Assembly: GCA_903952805.1 (NCBI GenBank)
Contig: CAJBHN010000390.1
Span: 1-5,844 of the forward strand
Length of the DNA stretch: 5,844 nucleotides
Origin: an uncultured Myxococcales bacterium
GTDB taxonomy: Bacteria > Myxococcota > UBA727 > VGSZ01
Direction of reading: 5' to 3'
Made by a program: the position numbers and the translations under genes. The number at the start of each line of letters is the position of its first letter. Positions within the stretch are counted from its first letter, which is position 1. The notes below the pieces were generated by a model. That model was not told the origin of the DNA. It searched no databases and saw only the letters and a list, made by a program, of their open reading frames with translations. Below are positions 1 through 5,844 of the stretch, piece by piece.

Positions 1-1568
1 AACATCACGCTGCTGCCGAGGCCTCGTTCGCGCAGGCCGAGCAGGACGTCTCTGGCCATGGCTGGCGAGGCGATGACAACCTTGAAGGGATGGGGCCCCA
101 CGGGGCTGAGATCGGGAATGAACTGCAGGTATTCGTCGATGTGGCCGACGGCGAGCCACTCCGACGACAACTCAAGGGCCGGCCCCTGGATCTCCTGGGC
201 GTTCAAGAACGACACCTGCTCGTTGTTCATGGTGTCTTGGTTGCTGGCGCCGCTGAGGGTGGTGCTGCCGCCGCCAAAGAGCATGCGGCCAAAGGGATGC
301 AGCGCAGTTTGTGGTGAGACCTCGAGGTTGCCGCCGTAGTTGTGCGAGCTCTCGGCGCCACCTGGAAAAAAGAAGCCGCGGCCGGCGCCGAGCCACTCAT
401 TGGGGACGAAGGCGTCGAGGCCCTGGCCGCCGTAGTCGCGCGCCAGTTGCAGGGCGGTGATCATCTCTTTGACGCCGTCTTTGCCGGGGACCGTCTGGCT
501 GCCGACCTCCCAGTTGTCCTGCATCCAGCGGTCAAAGAAGTAGGTGTCGTCGTTGGTGGTGTACAACTCGACGCCGTCAGGCAGGGTTTGCAGGGCGTCG
601 ATGAGGGCGCGGTTGTTGTCTTCGCCGGCGTCGACATTCATCACGAACAGGCGACGGGGCGTTTGCAGGTTGTCGGGAAAGATGACCGGTGCAGCCCGCA
701 GACGCGCGCTGTCTTCGCTGACGACGGTGCCGCCACTTTCGACGGTGACGCGCACGGTCACGGCGCCATCCCAATCGGCGGTGCGGCCGGTCTGGGCCTC
801 CAGCCGCAGCGTGACGTCGTCGCGGTCGACGCCGGGGACCTCGGCGCGGTCGATGCCGGTGTCGATGATGGCGGTGTCGCCGGCCCACAGCCGCACGCGG
901 TCGCGGGCGATGCGGGGACTGAGCTCAATGAAGACGCGGGCGCCGTCGAGCCCCTTGACCCGCCGCACGATCAGCTCGGCCATGTCGTCGTCGTCGGCGT
1001 TGAGTCGCCTGTCTTGCCGGTCGCGACTGCCGTCGCGGTTGTCGTCGTCGACGTTGGCCAGGAAGGGGGCTGCGCGTTCGTCTTCCACCGCGTCATCAGC
1101 GCCGCTGATCACGCCATCGGCGTCGCTGTCGACGTCGACGTCGGCGGTGCGGGCCGGGTTTGGGGGGCTGACCTCGATGGTGACCGTGTCGACGTCAAAG
1201 CGGCCGTCCTCGCCGCGCACGCGCACCGCGGCCTCGAAGGTGCCGCCAGCGCCGTAGCGGGTGGCGAAGGTGGCGCTTTGGCTGCGGGCGACCTCGAAGG
1301 TGCCGTCGCCGTCGACGTCGAATTCAAATTCGAGAGCGCCGCCGTCGGCAAATGGCGTGCTGCCGCTGGCGTCGAGCACCAGTTCAAAAGGGGCCTGGCC
1401 GGCAGCCGCCGGTGTGGCCACGACGACGGCGGTGGGGGCGCCTTCGCCGCCGGGGTCGCCCACCAGCGTGAAGTCGGGGCAACCCACGCTCAACAGCCCA
1501 CACGGCAGCAGCGCCAGGGGGAGTCGGGGAAAGCGGCGCAGGACAGGGCTGGAGAGGGAAATCCGCAC
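1..1568 (-). CDS. Protein-arginine deiminase (PAD) family lipoprotein with PKD domain, 3' end outside window
   Basis: The 522 readable residues run off the left edge without a stop. The GTG start at 1568 is chosen because GAGG lies 5 bases upstream and it begins a compact signal peptide (Arg-rich start, hydrophobic LPLALL stretch, LLSVGC ending at Cys30), suggesting an exported lipoprotein, although the lipobox is imperfect. An in-frame ATG at 1601 would add 11 residues. Residues about 44-135 resemble a PKD domain (LDASGST, DVDGDG). Residues about 143-200 are Asp-rich and align with the calcium-binding middle domain of human PAD4: N172, D174, D176, D192 and D195 match N153, D155, D157, D176 and D179. 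The catalytic domain has DRWMQD (D351, PAD4 D350), GNLEVSP (413-419) and GHIDEY (H476 and D478, PAD4 H471 and D473). The family converts peptidyl-arginine to citrulline with Ca2+. The nucleophilic Cys, expected about 130 residues further on, is not visible, so activity is unproven. Family membership is very likely; substrate is unknown. Confidence 0.93.
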   Translation of the reverse strand, partial: MRISLSSPVLRRFPRLPLALLPCGLLSVGCPDFTLVGDPGGEGAPTAVVVATPAAAGQAPFELVLDASGSTPFADGGALEFEFDVDGDGTFEVARSQSATFATRYGAGGTFEAAVRVRGEDGRFDVDTVTIEVSPPNPARTADVDVDSDADGVISGADDAVEDERAAPFLANVDDDNRDGSRDRQDRRLNADDDDMAELIVRRVKGLDGARVFIELSPRIARDRVRLWAGDTAIIDTGIDRAEVPGVDRDDVTLRLEAQTGRTADWDGAVTVRVTVESGGTVVSEDSARLRAAPVIFPDNLQTPRRLFVMNVDAGEDNNRALIDALQTLPDGVELYTTNDDTYFFDRWMQDNWEVGSQTVPGKDGVKEMITALQLARDYGGQGLDAFVPNEWLGAGRGFFFPGGAESSHNYGGNLEVSPQTALHPFGRMLFGGGSTTLSGASNQDTMNNEQVSFLNAQEIQGPALELSSEWLAVGHIDEYLQFIPDLSPVGPHPFKVVIASPAMARDVLLGLRERGLGSSVM

Positions 1569-1573
1569 GGGTA

Positions 1574-1577
1574 CCTC
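1574..1577 (-). promoter_or_regulatory. Shine-Dalgarno site for the PAD gene
   Basis: On the minus strand this reads GAGG, followed by five bases (TACCC) and then GTG at 1568-1566. It decides the start: the upstream in-frame ATG at 1601-1599 has no comparable site and would put eleven mostly polar residues before the signal peptide. Confidence 0.6.
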
Positions 1578-1598
1578 ATGGCGTCCACCCACCGGGGA

Positions 1599-1631
1599 CA
1601 TGTCGGTCAATCTGCTGAAGCAGGCGACATG
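1599..1631 (-). promoter_or_regulatory. Candidate leader hairpin upstream of the PAD gene
   Basis: CATGTCG (1599-1605) and CGACATG (1625-1631) are perfect 7-base inverted repeats. The 19-base interior contains a second small stem, CTGC (1612-1615) with GCAG (1620-1623) around a TGAA loop. If transcribed toward the PAD gene this would be a 5' leader hairpin ending 30 bases before the GTG start. The alternative ATG at 1601 overlaps one arm. It could also be a protein-binding dyad, or chance in GC-rich DNA. Confidence 0.3.
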
Positions 1632-1667
1632 CCACCATCCGCCCTTTGGCCGGGTCGCGTTGGCATG
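1628..1667 (-). repeat. Second inverted repeat, sharing an arm with the leader hairpin
   Basis: CATGCCA (1628-1634) and TGGCATG (1661-1667) are perfect 7-base inverted repeats with a 26-base interior. The CATG at 1628-1631 also belongs to the neighbouring repeat pair, so the two hairpins could not form at once. This is seen in the sequence; any switch-like role is inference. Confidence 0.3.
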
Positions 1668-1690
1668 CGGATCCAGCGCGTGATGGAGCC

Positions 1691-1711
1691 CACAGCGGCG
1701 TGGCCGCGGTG
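1691..1711 (-). terminator. Possible GC-rich terminator hairpin after the lipoprotein gene
   Basis: GCGGC (1695-1699) and GCCGC (1703-1707) pair around a three-base loop. One A/G mismatch further out, CAC (1691-1693) pairs with GTG (1709-1711). The hairpin lies about 95 bases past the stop of the minus-strand lipoprotein gene and upstream of the PAD gene. There is no T-run after it on the minus strand, so it is not a classic intrinsic terminator. Confidence 0.22.
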
Positions 1712-1806
1712 CCTCGATCTGTAGGTGGATGTCGGTATGTGCGCGAAGCGATCAGGCGGCGAACACCCACCGATGGGTCAATCGCGTCGGCGTGACGTGC
1801 ACCCCA

Positions 1807-2475
1807 TCAAGGCGATTCGACCCGAAACCACAGCGTGAGTTCGTCGCCGTTTTCCGTGCAGAGCAGGCGGCGCGGTGTGGCGTCATCGCCCCGCAGCGGC
1901 ACCTGTCGGCGCCGTTCGATGTAGTGACCATCGCCATCCCGGCCGCAGTCGAGGGCGGCGACGACGATGTCGGCGTCGGTGGCGCTGGGCACCACGATCG
2001 CCTGGCGGGGCGAGGTCCCCAGGGTTTGCTGCTTGATCTTGATGGCCAGCAACGACGCCCGGGCCTGACGCAGGCGGCGACGGGTCTCCTGGTCCTCAGG
2101 CAGCACCGACGCTGCCACCATGAAGCCCGCCAGGGCATCCTGGCGCACGCTGTCGTCGATGCCGACGGCGGTGTTGGCGCGCAGCCAGTAGAAACTCGCG
2201 CGGCCCTGGTCGGTCAACAGGTCGCTGTGCAGCAGGGCCCCCAACAACGGCAAGGCCCCGCGTCGGTCGCCGCGGTCGAGGCGGGCGCTGAGGTCTGCGA
2301 CCAGAGCTGAGGCTGCCGCCTGGTTGCGCGGGGTCGGCGGCGGCGCTTCGGCGGGTGCCGGGGGCGGGAGGGCTTCATCGTTGCGCTGCGGGGCGTGAGG
2401 ACCCCACGCGGTCGATGTCGGGGTGCTGCAGCCGAGGACTCCCACCAGCAGACTGCATACAACCGCGCACTTCAT
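1807..2475 (-). CDS. Small Pro-rich lipoprotein of unknown function
   Basis: This 222-residue protein matches no family I can name. It starts at ATG 2475 with a short signal peptide whose hydrophobic core ends in VLGC, giving a lipobox with Cys16 as the probable lipidated residue. Ser at +2, not Asp, would favour the outer membrane if the host follows the E. coli rule. Residues about 36-52 are a Pro/Ala-rich linker. Residues about 54-150 look helical, with Ala/Leu/Arg periodicity that recalls a TPR-like repeat, but no repeat can be defined. The C-terminal part (about 155-222) alternates hydrophobic and polar residues like a small beta domain and holds C177 and C206, which could form a disulfide. 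The Shine-Dalgarno match is weak. The PAD gene follows on the same strand after 238 bases, so co-transcription is possible but not shown. The lipoprotein nature is well supported; the role is unknown. Confidence 0.8.
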   Translation of the reverse strand: MKCAVVCSLLVGVLGCSTPTSTAWGPHAPQRNDEALPPPAPAEAPPPTPRNQAAASALVADLSARLDRGDRRGALPLLGALLHSDLLTDQGRASFYWLRANTAVGIDDSVRQDALAGFMVAASVLPEDQETRRRLRQARASLLAIKIKQQTLGTSPRQAIVVPSATDADIVVAALDCGRDGDGHYIERRRQVPLRGDDATPRRLLCTENGDELTLWFRVESP

Positions 2476-2552
2476 GGCCCAATGGTAGCGATGTCCATCG
2501 GTGGCGTGGCAAACGCGGCGACCAGAGACACCAGCGCGCATCGGCGAAGCTC

Positions 2553-2567
2553 GTGGTGACACACCAC
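2553..2567. promoter_or_regulatory. Short dyad in the divergent intergenic region
   Basis: GTGGTG (2553-2558) and CACCAC (2562-2567) form a perfect 6-base dyad around ACA. It sits in the 177-base space between two divergent genes, where an operator for either would be expected. No convincing -35/-10 pair could be placed around it, and a dyad of this size can arise by chance. Confidence 0.25.
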
Positions 2568-2640
2568 AACGGGCGTCAATGGGCCCGGGGTGGGCGTGGT
2601 GGTGCCCGGGCTCGTCGTCGGCTATGACGACGGTGACGCT

Positions 2641-2646
2641 GAGGTG
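2641..2646 (+). promoter_or_regulatory. Shine-Dalgarno site that fixes the pepQ TTG start
   Basis: GAGGTG is followed by six bases (TTCCCC) and TTG at 2653. No in-frame ATG exists near the start of the homologous region. The earlier in-frame GTG codons at 2590 and 2644 lack an equally good site, and a start at 2590 would add 21 residues that E. coli PepQ does not have. Confidence 0.6.
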
Positions 2647-2652
2647 TTCCCC

Positions 2653-4011
2653 TTGTCTTTTGATCGAGAAGCTCTTCCCTCGCTGTTTGCTGCCCATGTG
2701 GCGGCCCTCGATCGTCGCTATGCGGATCTCTGCACCGCGCACGGTCTCGACGGCGTCGTGGTGCACAGCGGTACCGCCCAAAAGAAGTCCGCCTTTGATG
2801 ATCAATACTGGCCCCTGGTCGTGGTGCCGACGTTTCGCCATTGGTTGCCCCTCGCCGTCGAGGGGTGTGCGCTGTGGATCCGCCCGGGGTCCAAGCCTGT
2901 GCTGTTTCTGAATGTCGCCCGGAGCTTTTGGGATGGCCCCCCCGAGGTCGAGAGCGACCATTTCTGGTCCGCCTTCGACGTCGTCGAAATCACTTCGCCC
3001 GCCCAGATTCGCGAAGCGCTGTCGCGCTCGGTCGGCCGCCTGGAGTTCGTCGGTGAAGACGTCGTGTTTGGCGGCGCGTTGGGGTTCGCCGACGACCGGC
3101 TGGCACCCGACGAGTTCATGCGCGACCTCGATGGCACCAGGGTGTTGAAGACGCCCTACGAGGTCGCCTGCCATCGCGAGGCCAACCGCCGCGCCGCCGT
3201 CGGCCACATCGCCGTCGCCCACGCCTTCTACGACGGCACGCCCAGCGAACTCGACCTGCACCTGCTGTATCTGAACGCGACCGCGCAGGACGACGCCGAC
3301 GCTCCCTACAAGGGCATCGTCGCCCTCGACGAGCACGCCGCCACCTTGCACCACGTGGCCTACGGACGACGCCGCGGCGAGGCCAAGACCCTGCTGACCG
3401 ACGCAGGCGCCGCCTGCATGGGCTACCACAGCGACATCACCCGCACGCTGCTCAAGGTCCGCGGTGGCGCGGCCGACGTCTTTGCCGGCCTGATCGCTGC
3501 CATCAACACGCTGCAGCAGCACCTCGTCACGGCCATCGTGCCCGGCCAGCCCTACCAGGCCCTCCATGACGAGAGCCATCGCTTGTTGGCATCGGCGTTG
3601 GTGTCTGTAGGCGTGGCCAAAGCCGGCGTCTCGGCCGACGCCCTCGTCATCAGCGGCGTGACGCGCAAGCTCTTTCCCCACGGCCTGGGGCATTCGCTCG
3701 GCGTCGCCACCCACGACGTCGGCTGCAAGCTGGTGGCGCCCAAATCCGACAATCCGTTTCTGCGCAACACCGCCGACATCGCCGTCGGCCAGGTCTTCAC
3801 CATCGAGCCCGGCTGCTACTTCATCCCCAGCTTGCTCCAGGAGGCGCGGGCCCTGCCGGAGGGCGGTGGTCTCGACTGGTCCGTCGTCGACGCGCTGGTC
3901 CCCTTTGGTGGCATCCGCATCGAGGACAACATCCACGTCACCGCCGCTGGCCCCGACAATCTCACGCGACCGAGCCTGCCTGATGAAGCGCTCCGTCCGC
4001 GGCGCTCATGA
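2653..4011 (+). CDS. pepQ: Xaa-Pro dipeptidase (prolidase), M24B family
   Basis: The cytoplasmic metal-dependent enzyme PepQ splits dipeptides with a C-terminal proline, recycling proline from peptides. From the TTG start the protein is 452 residues, against 443 in E. coli, and its first 40 residues run parallel to E. coli PepQ (AAHVAALDRRY, then VVHSG). The N-terminal creatinase-like domain covers about 1-160, including the DDQYWP and FRHWLP segments typical of this subfamily. The pita-bread catalytic domain follows. All five metal ligands are present: D250 (TDAGA), D261 (SDITRT), H347 (HGLGHSLG), E385 (TIEPG) and E424 (IRIEDN), matching E. coli D246, D257, H339, E384 and E423. The enzyme should be active, probably with Mn2+. 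It heads a tight plus-strand cluster; its stop overlaps one possible start of the protease gene as ATGA. A GTG at 2590 is the alternative start. Some family members also hydrolyse organophosphates, which cannot be judged here. Confidence 0.95.
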   Translation: MSFDREALPSLFAAHVAALDRRYADLCTAHGLDGVVVHSGTAQKKSAFDDQYWPLVVVPTFRHWLPLAVEGCALWIRPGSKPVLFLNVARSFWDGPPEVESDHFWSAFDVVEITSPAQIREALSRSVGRLEFVGEDVVFGGALGFADDRLAPDEFMRDLDGTRVLKTPYEVACHREANRRAAVGHIAVAHAFYDGTPSELDLHLLYLNATAQDDADAPYKGIVALDEHAATLHHVAYGRRRGEAKTLLTDAGAACMGYHSDITRTLLKVRGGAADVFAGLIAAINTLQQHLVTAIVPGQPYQALHDESHRLLASALVSVGVAKAGVSADALVISGVTRKLFPHGLGHSLGVATHDVGCKLVAPKSDNPFLRNTADIAVGQVFTIEPGCYFIPSLLQEARALPEGGGLDWSVVDALVPFGGIRIEDNIHVTAAGPDNLTRPSLPDEALRPRRS

Positions 4012-4016
4012 AGGTG
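4011..4016 (+). promoter_or_regulatory. Shine-Dalgarno site for the serine protease gene
   Basis: AAGGTG precedes ATG at 4020, with five bases between the AAGG core and the start codon. It overlaps the pepQ stop codon by one base. The earlier ATG at 4008 has no purine-rich site upstream, so 4020 is preferred, although translational coupling through the ATGA overlap at 4008 remains possible. Confidence 0.5.
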
Positions 4017-4019
4017 ACC

Positions 4020-5393
4020 ATGACCACGCGTTCCAAAACCCGATTCCTGCTGGCGTGTGCGCTGGCGTCGTCGACGACGGTGTCGGCTGCTGCACCGGCG
4101 ACCACCACGACCACGCCTCCCGTCGCTGCGGTGACGGCCGCTTGTCCGCCCACCGAGCAACTCGGCGACAGCGTGATCGCGTCGACGGTGACGGTGTTGG
4201 CCGACGGCGACAGTGGTGCGGCCAGCTCGGGGAGCGGCTTCTTCATCGCCGCCGACCTCGTCGCCACCAACTGGCACGTCGTCAAGGGCGCCAAGGGTCT
4301 GCGGGTCAAGCGCACCACCGACACCGAACCCGTGGCGGTGCTGGGCGTGGTGGCTGCCGACCTCGCCAACGACCTCGCCATCATCCAACTCAAGGCCCCG
4401 GCCACCGGCGTGCCCCTGGCGCTCAGCGAGGTCATCCCCAGGCGGGGGGCCCGGGTCTTTGCCTTTGGCTCGCCGCGCTTGCTCGAAGCCACGATGTCCG
4501 ACGGCATCGTCAGCGCCGAGCGGGACCTCGAAGGGGCCCAGCGCATCCAGATGACCGCGGCGGTGTCGCCCGGCAGCAGCGGCGGCCCCGTCACCGACAC
4601 CTGCGGCCACGTCGTCGGCATCGCCTACATGAAGGTCCGCGACAGCGAGGCCCTCAACTTCGCGATTCCAGCCCACTTTCTCGTCACGCTGCAGGGAAAG
4701 GTGGGTGAACCCCACACTCCCGACGACATGGAGCGAGCCGGCGCCAGCACCCTGCGGCAGGTGACCGCCAGTCGCCTGGGCGTGCCCGCGGGCGTCGATC
4801 CCGAGCGCTGGGTGCAGGTCGATCCAGTCGCCCAGCGCTTCTTTGTGGGCATCGACAAGCGGGAGCTGGCGGGCCCGGATTTCTTCGAGCACGTGGGCCG
4901 GCGGGAGCTGCTGAAGAAGGCTGACAACGCATTGCCCGTGGCCCTGTATGCCGGTGCCGGCGTCTGCGGCGCGGCCAGCGTCGTGACCTGTGCGTTGTCT
5001 GTGCCGCTGGTTGGGGCCCTCGGCCTCGGTCTCCTCACGGCGCCGATTGGTGCCGTCGGATTGTGTGCCAGCGCCGGCCTCGGCGCGGCGGGCTTCCTGA
5101 CCTGGCAGGACAACGCTGCCCCGGACCTCCCCTTCGCCGAGCGCCACAAGATGGCCGAGGCCCACAACGAGCATTTGCACAAGCGCGCCAGCGCGGCAGC
5201 GACGAAGGCGGCACCGCCCCCGGCCAGGCAGACATCGAAGCCCGCCCCTGGGCCCGTCGACCCGACCGATGCCGATGCCGACGCCGCCGCCGCCAATGCC
5301 CCGGTCGGCGACGCGCCGCCACCGCCCCGGGCCACGCCGACACCGCCGTTGGACCGGCCCGCCGGCAGCGAGCAACCCCGGATGCAATTTTGA
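4020..5393 (+). CDS. Secreted trypsin-like (HtrA-type, S1C) serine protease with C-terminal hydrophobic segment
   Basis: From ATG 4020 this protein has 457 residues; ATG 4008, overlapping the pepQ stop, would add four. A signal peptide (TTRSKTR, then FLLACALASS, probable cleavage after VSA at 23) sends it to the envelope, followed by a Thr/Pro/Ala linker. Residues about 45-220 are a chymotrypsin-fold protease with the full triad: H86 (TNWHVV), D118 (ANDLAI) and S187 (GSSGGP), plus the LNFAIP strand usual in HtrA proteins. C42 and C195 might pair. There is no PDZ domain. Instead a spacer (about 226-303, with an FFEHVGRREL segment near 292) leads to a Gly/Ala-rich hydrophobic stretch at 304-362, long enough for two membrane helices, and then a Pro/Ala-rich tail to 457. 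It probably cleaves envelope proteins while tethered to a membrane; the substrate is unknown. It shares a tight cluster with pepQ and the DUF1295 gene. Protease assignment is firm; the C-terminal role is not known. Confidence 0.92.
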   Translation: MTTRSKTRFLLACALASSTTVSAAAPATTTTTPPVAAVTAACPPTEQLGDSVIASTVTVLADGDSGAASSGSGFFIAADLVATNWHVVKGAKGLRVKRTTDTEPVAVLGVVAADLANDLAIIQLKAPATGVPLALSEVIPRRGARVFAFGSPRLLEATMSDGIVSAERDLEGAQRIQMTAAVSPGSSGGPVTDTCGHVVGIAYMKVRDSEALNFAIPAHFLVTLQGKVGEPHTPDDMERAGASTLRQVTASRLGVPAGVDPERWVQVDPVAQRFFVGIDKRELAGPDFFEHVGRRELLKKADNALPVALYAGAGVCGAASVVTCALSVPLVGALGLGLLTAPIGAVGLCASAGLGAAGFLTWQDNAAPDLPFAERHKMAEAHNEHLHKRASAAATKAAPPPARQTSKPAPGPVDPTDADADAAAANAPVGDAPPPPRATPTPPLDRPAGSEQPRMQF

Positions 5394-5844
5394 AAGCCGT
5401 CATCCGCGCCGTCGTCGTCGTTGTCGTCGTCCTCACCGTCTGCGTCGCCCTCGCGGTCGCCGTCGGGACGGGACCGGGCATCGGCACCGTGTGGGGGATG
5501 CCGCTGGCGCTGGTGGCGGTCGCCATCGCCGTCGTCGAAAACGGCGTCGCCTGGGCCATCGCGTCGGCGCGCCGGACCGAACGCTTCTACGACCTCGTGG
5601 GCAGCGCGACGTTTTTGAGCCTGGTGGGTCTTGGCGTCAGCGCCCGCGTCAGTGAAGGCCGCGTCGACGTCGTGGCCATGCTGCCGCTGGCGCTGGTGGC
5701 GGTGTGGGCGGCGCGGCTCGGGTCGTTCTTGTTTGCCCGCGTCCACAGCGCCGGCAGCGACGGCCGCTTCGACGAACTCAAGCTGCACCCGGTGCGCTTC
5801 GCGGTGCCGTGGGCGCTGCAGGCGCTGTGGGTGGTGGTGACGGT
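5390..5844 (+). CDS. DUF1295 / steroid 5-alpha-reductase-like membrane protein, 3' end outside window
   Basis: The frame is open from TTG 5390, which overlaps the protease stop (TTGA), to the right edge, giving 151 residues of a family usually about 260-300 long. It begins with a helix rich in Val (about 5-24, encoded by a run of GTC codons), then further hydrophobic segments near 32-56, 69-84, 91-113 and 133-151, so it is an integral inner-membrane protein. ERFYDLVGS (64-72) and RFDELK (126-131) followed by P-x-RF and WALQALW are hallmarks I recognise from DUF1295 proteins, a relative of steroid 5-alpha reductases and isoprenylcysteine methyltransferases; the conserved C-terminal half is missing here. 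No reaction is established for this bacterial group, though lipid or isoprenoid double-bond reduction is a reasonable guess. Only a weak GGA precedes the TTG, so translation is probably coupled to the protease gene. The next in-frame ATG, near 5500, would remove the first helix. Confidence 0.85.
   Translation, partial: MKAVIRAVVVVVVVLTVCVALAVAVGTGPGIGTVWGMPLALVAVAIAVVENGVAWAIASARRTERFYDLVGSATFLSLVGLGVSARVSEGRVDVVAMLPLALVAVWAARLGSFLFARVHSAGSDGRFDELKLHPVRFAVPWALQALWVVVT

Noticed and set aside
342..1724. A 460-codon plus-strand open frame opposite the PAD gene
   Set aside because: Low-complexity Val/Ala/Gly/Asp translation with no motifs; it is the antisense shadow of the PAD gene, whose own frame shows clear family motifs.
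1765..1778. ACCCA/TGGGT hairpin just downstream of the lipoprotein stop
   Set aside because: Only five base pairs with a four-base loop and no T-run on the minus strand; too weak to call a terminator.
1807..3936. A 709-codon open frame on the minus strand that runs across pepQ into the lipoprotein gene
   Set aside because: Only its last 222 codons (from 2475) look like a real protein. The rest is antisense to pepQ, has no family motif and is open because of the third-position GC bias.
3816..5387. A 523-codon minus-strand open frame opposite the protease gene
   Set aside because: Gly/Arg-rich composition, no recognisable domain, and it overlaps a well-supported protease with an intact catalytic triad.
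5408..5442. GTC-rich run resembling a simple triplet repeat
   Set aside because: It encodes the Val-rich first membrane helix of the DUF1295 protein and is imperfect, so codon bias explains it.
4625..5788. A 387-codon minus-strand open frame opposite the end of the protease gene and the DUF1295 gene
   Set aside because: Its composition is that of antisense GC-rich coding DNA, and both plus-strand proteins have specific family motifs.
1..5844. CRISPR array, tRNA, rRNA, insertion sequence or attachment site
   Set aside because: No regularly spaced repeats, RNA gene signatures, transposase motifs or terminal repeats were seen on either strand.

Overview
The window is GC-rich and strongly biased to G/C at third codon positions. 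It carries several lipoprotein or secreted-protein genes, so a Gram-negative host fits. The mix of genes (proteobacterial-type PepQ, Pro/Ala-rich secreted proteins, a PKD lipoprotein, non-ATG starts) suggests a myxobacterium-like or other deltaproteobacterial genome. That taxonomic call is inference; nothing here fixes it.

Left part, minus strand. Positions 1-1568 hold most of a gene for a secreted, probably lipid-anchored protein-arginine deiminase (PAD, peptidyl-citrulline forming) homologue. Its 3' end is outside the window, so no closed reading frame marks it and it is easily missed. It has a signal peptide with Cys30, a PKD-like domain, an acidic calcium-site domain that lines up with the middle domain of animal PADs, and the start of the catalytic domain with Asp351, His476 and Asp478. 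The catalytic Cys would lie beyond base 1. Upstream, after a 238-base spacer with several possible hairpins, a small unrecognised lipoprotein gene lies at 1807-2475 on the same strand.

Middle. Positions 2476-2652 are a divergent intergenic region with a small dyad. It separates the minus-strand lipoprotein/PAD genes from a plus-strand gene cluster.

Right part, plus strand. Three genes are packed tightly and look like one operon: pepQ (Xaa-Pro dipeptidase, 2653-4011), a secreted HtrA/trypsin-like serine protease with a hydrophobic C-terminal segment and Pro/Ala-rich tail (4020-5393; an alternative start at 4008 overlaps pepQ), and a DUF1295/steroid 5-alpha-reductase-like membrane protein (5390 to window end, truncated). 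The dipeptidase acts in the cytoplasm on proline dipeptides and the protease acts in the envelope. No shared pathway with DUF1295 is evident.

The most notable item is the bacterial PAD: a calcium-type arginine deiminase, best known as an animal protein-modifying enzyme, here in an exported lipoprotein-like layout with a PKD domain in place of the usual N-terminal PAD domain. Family calls rest on motif comparison from memory, not on database searches.
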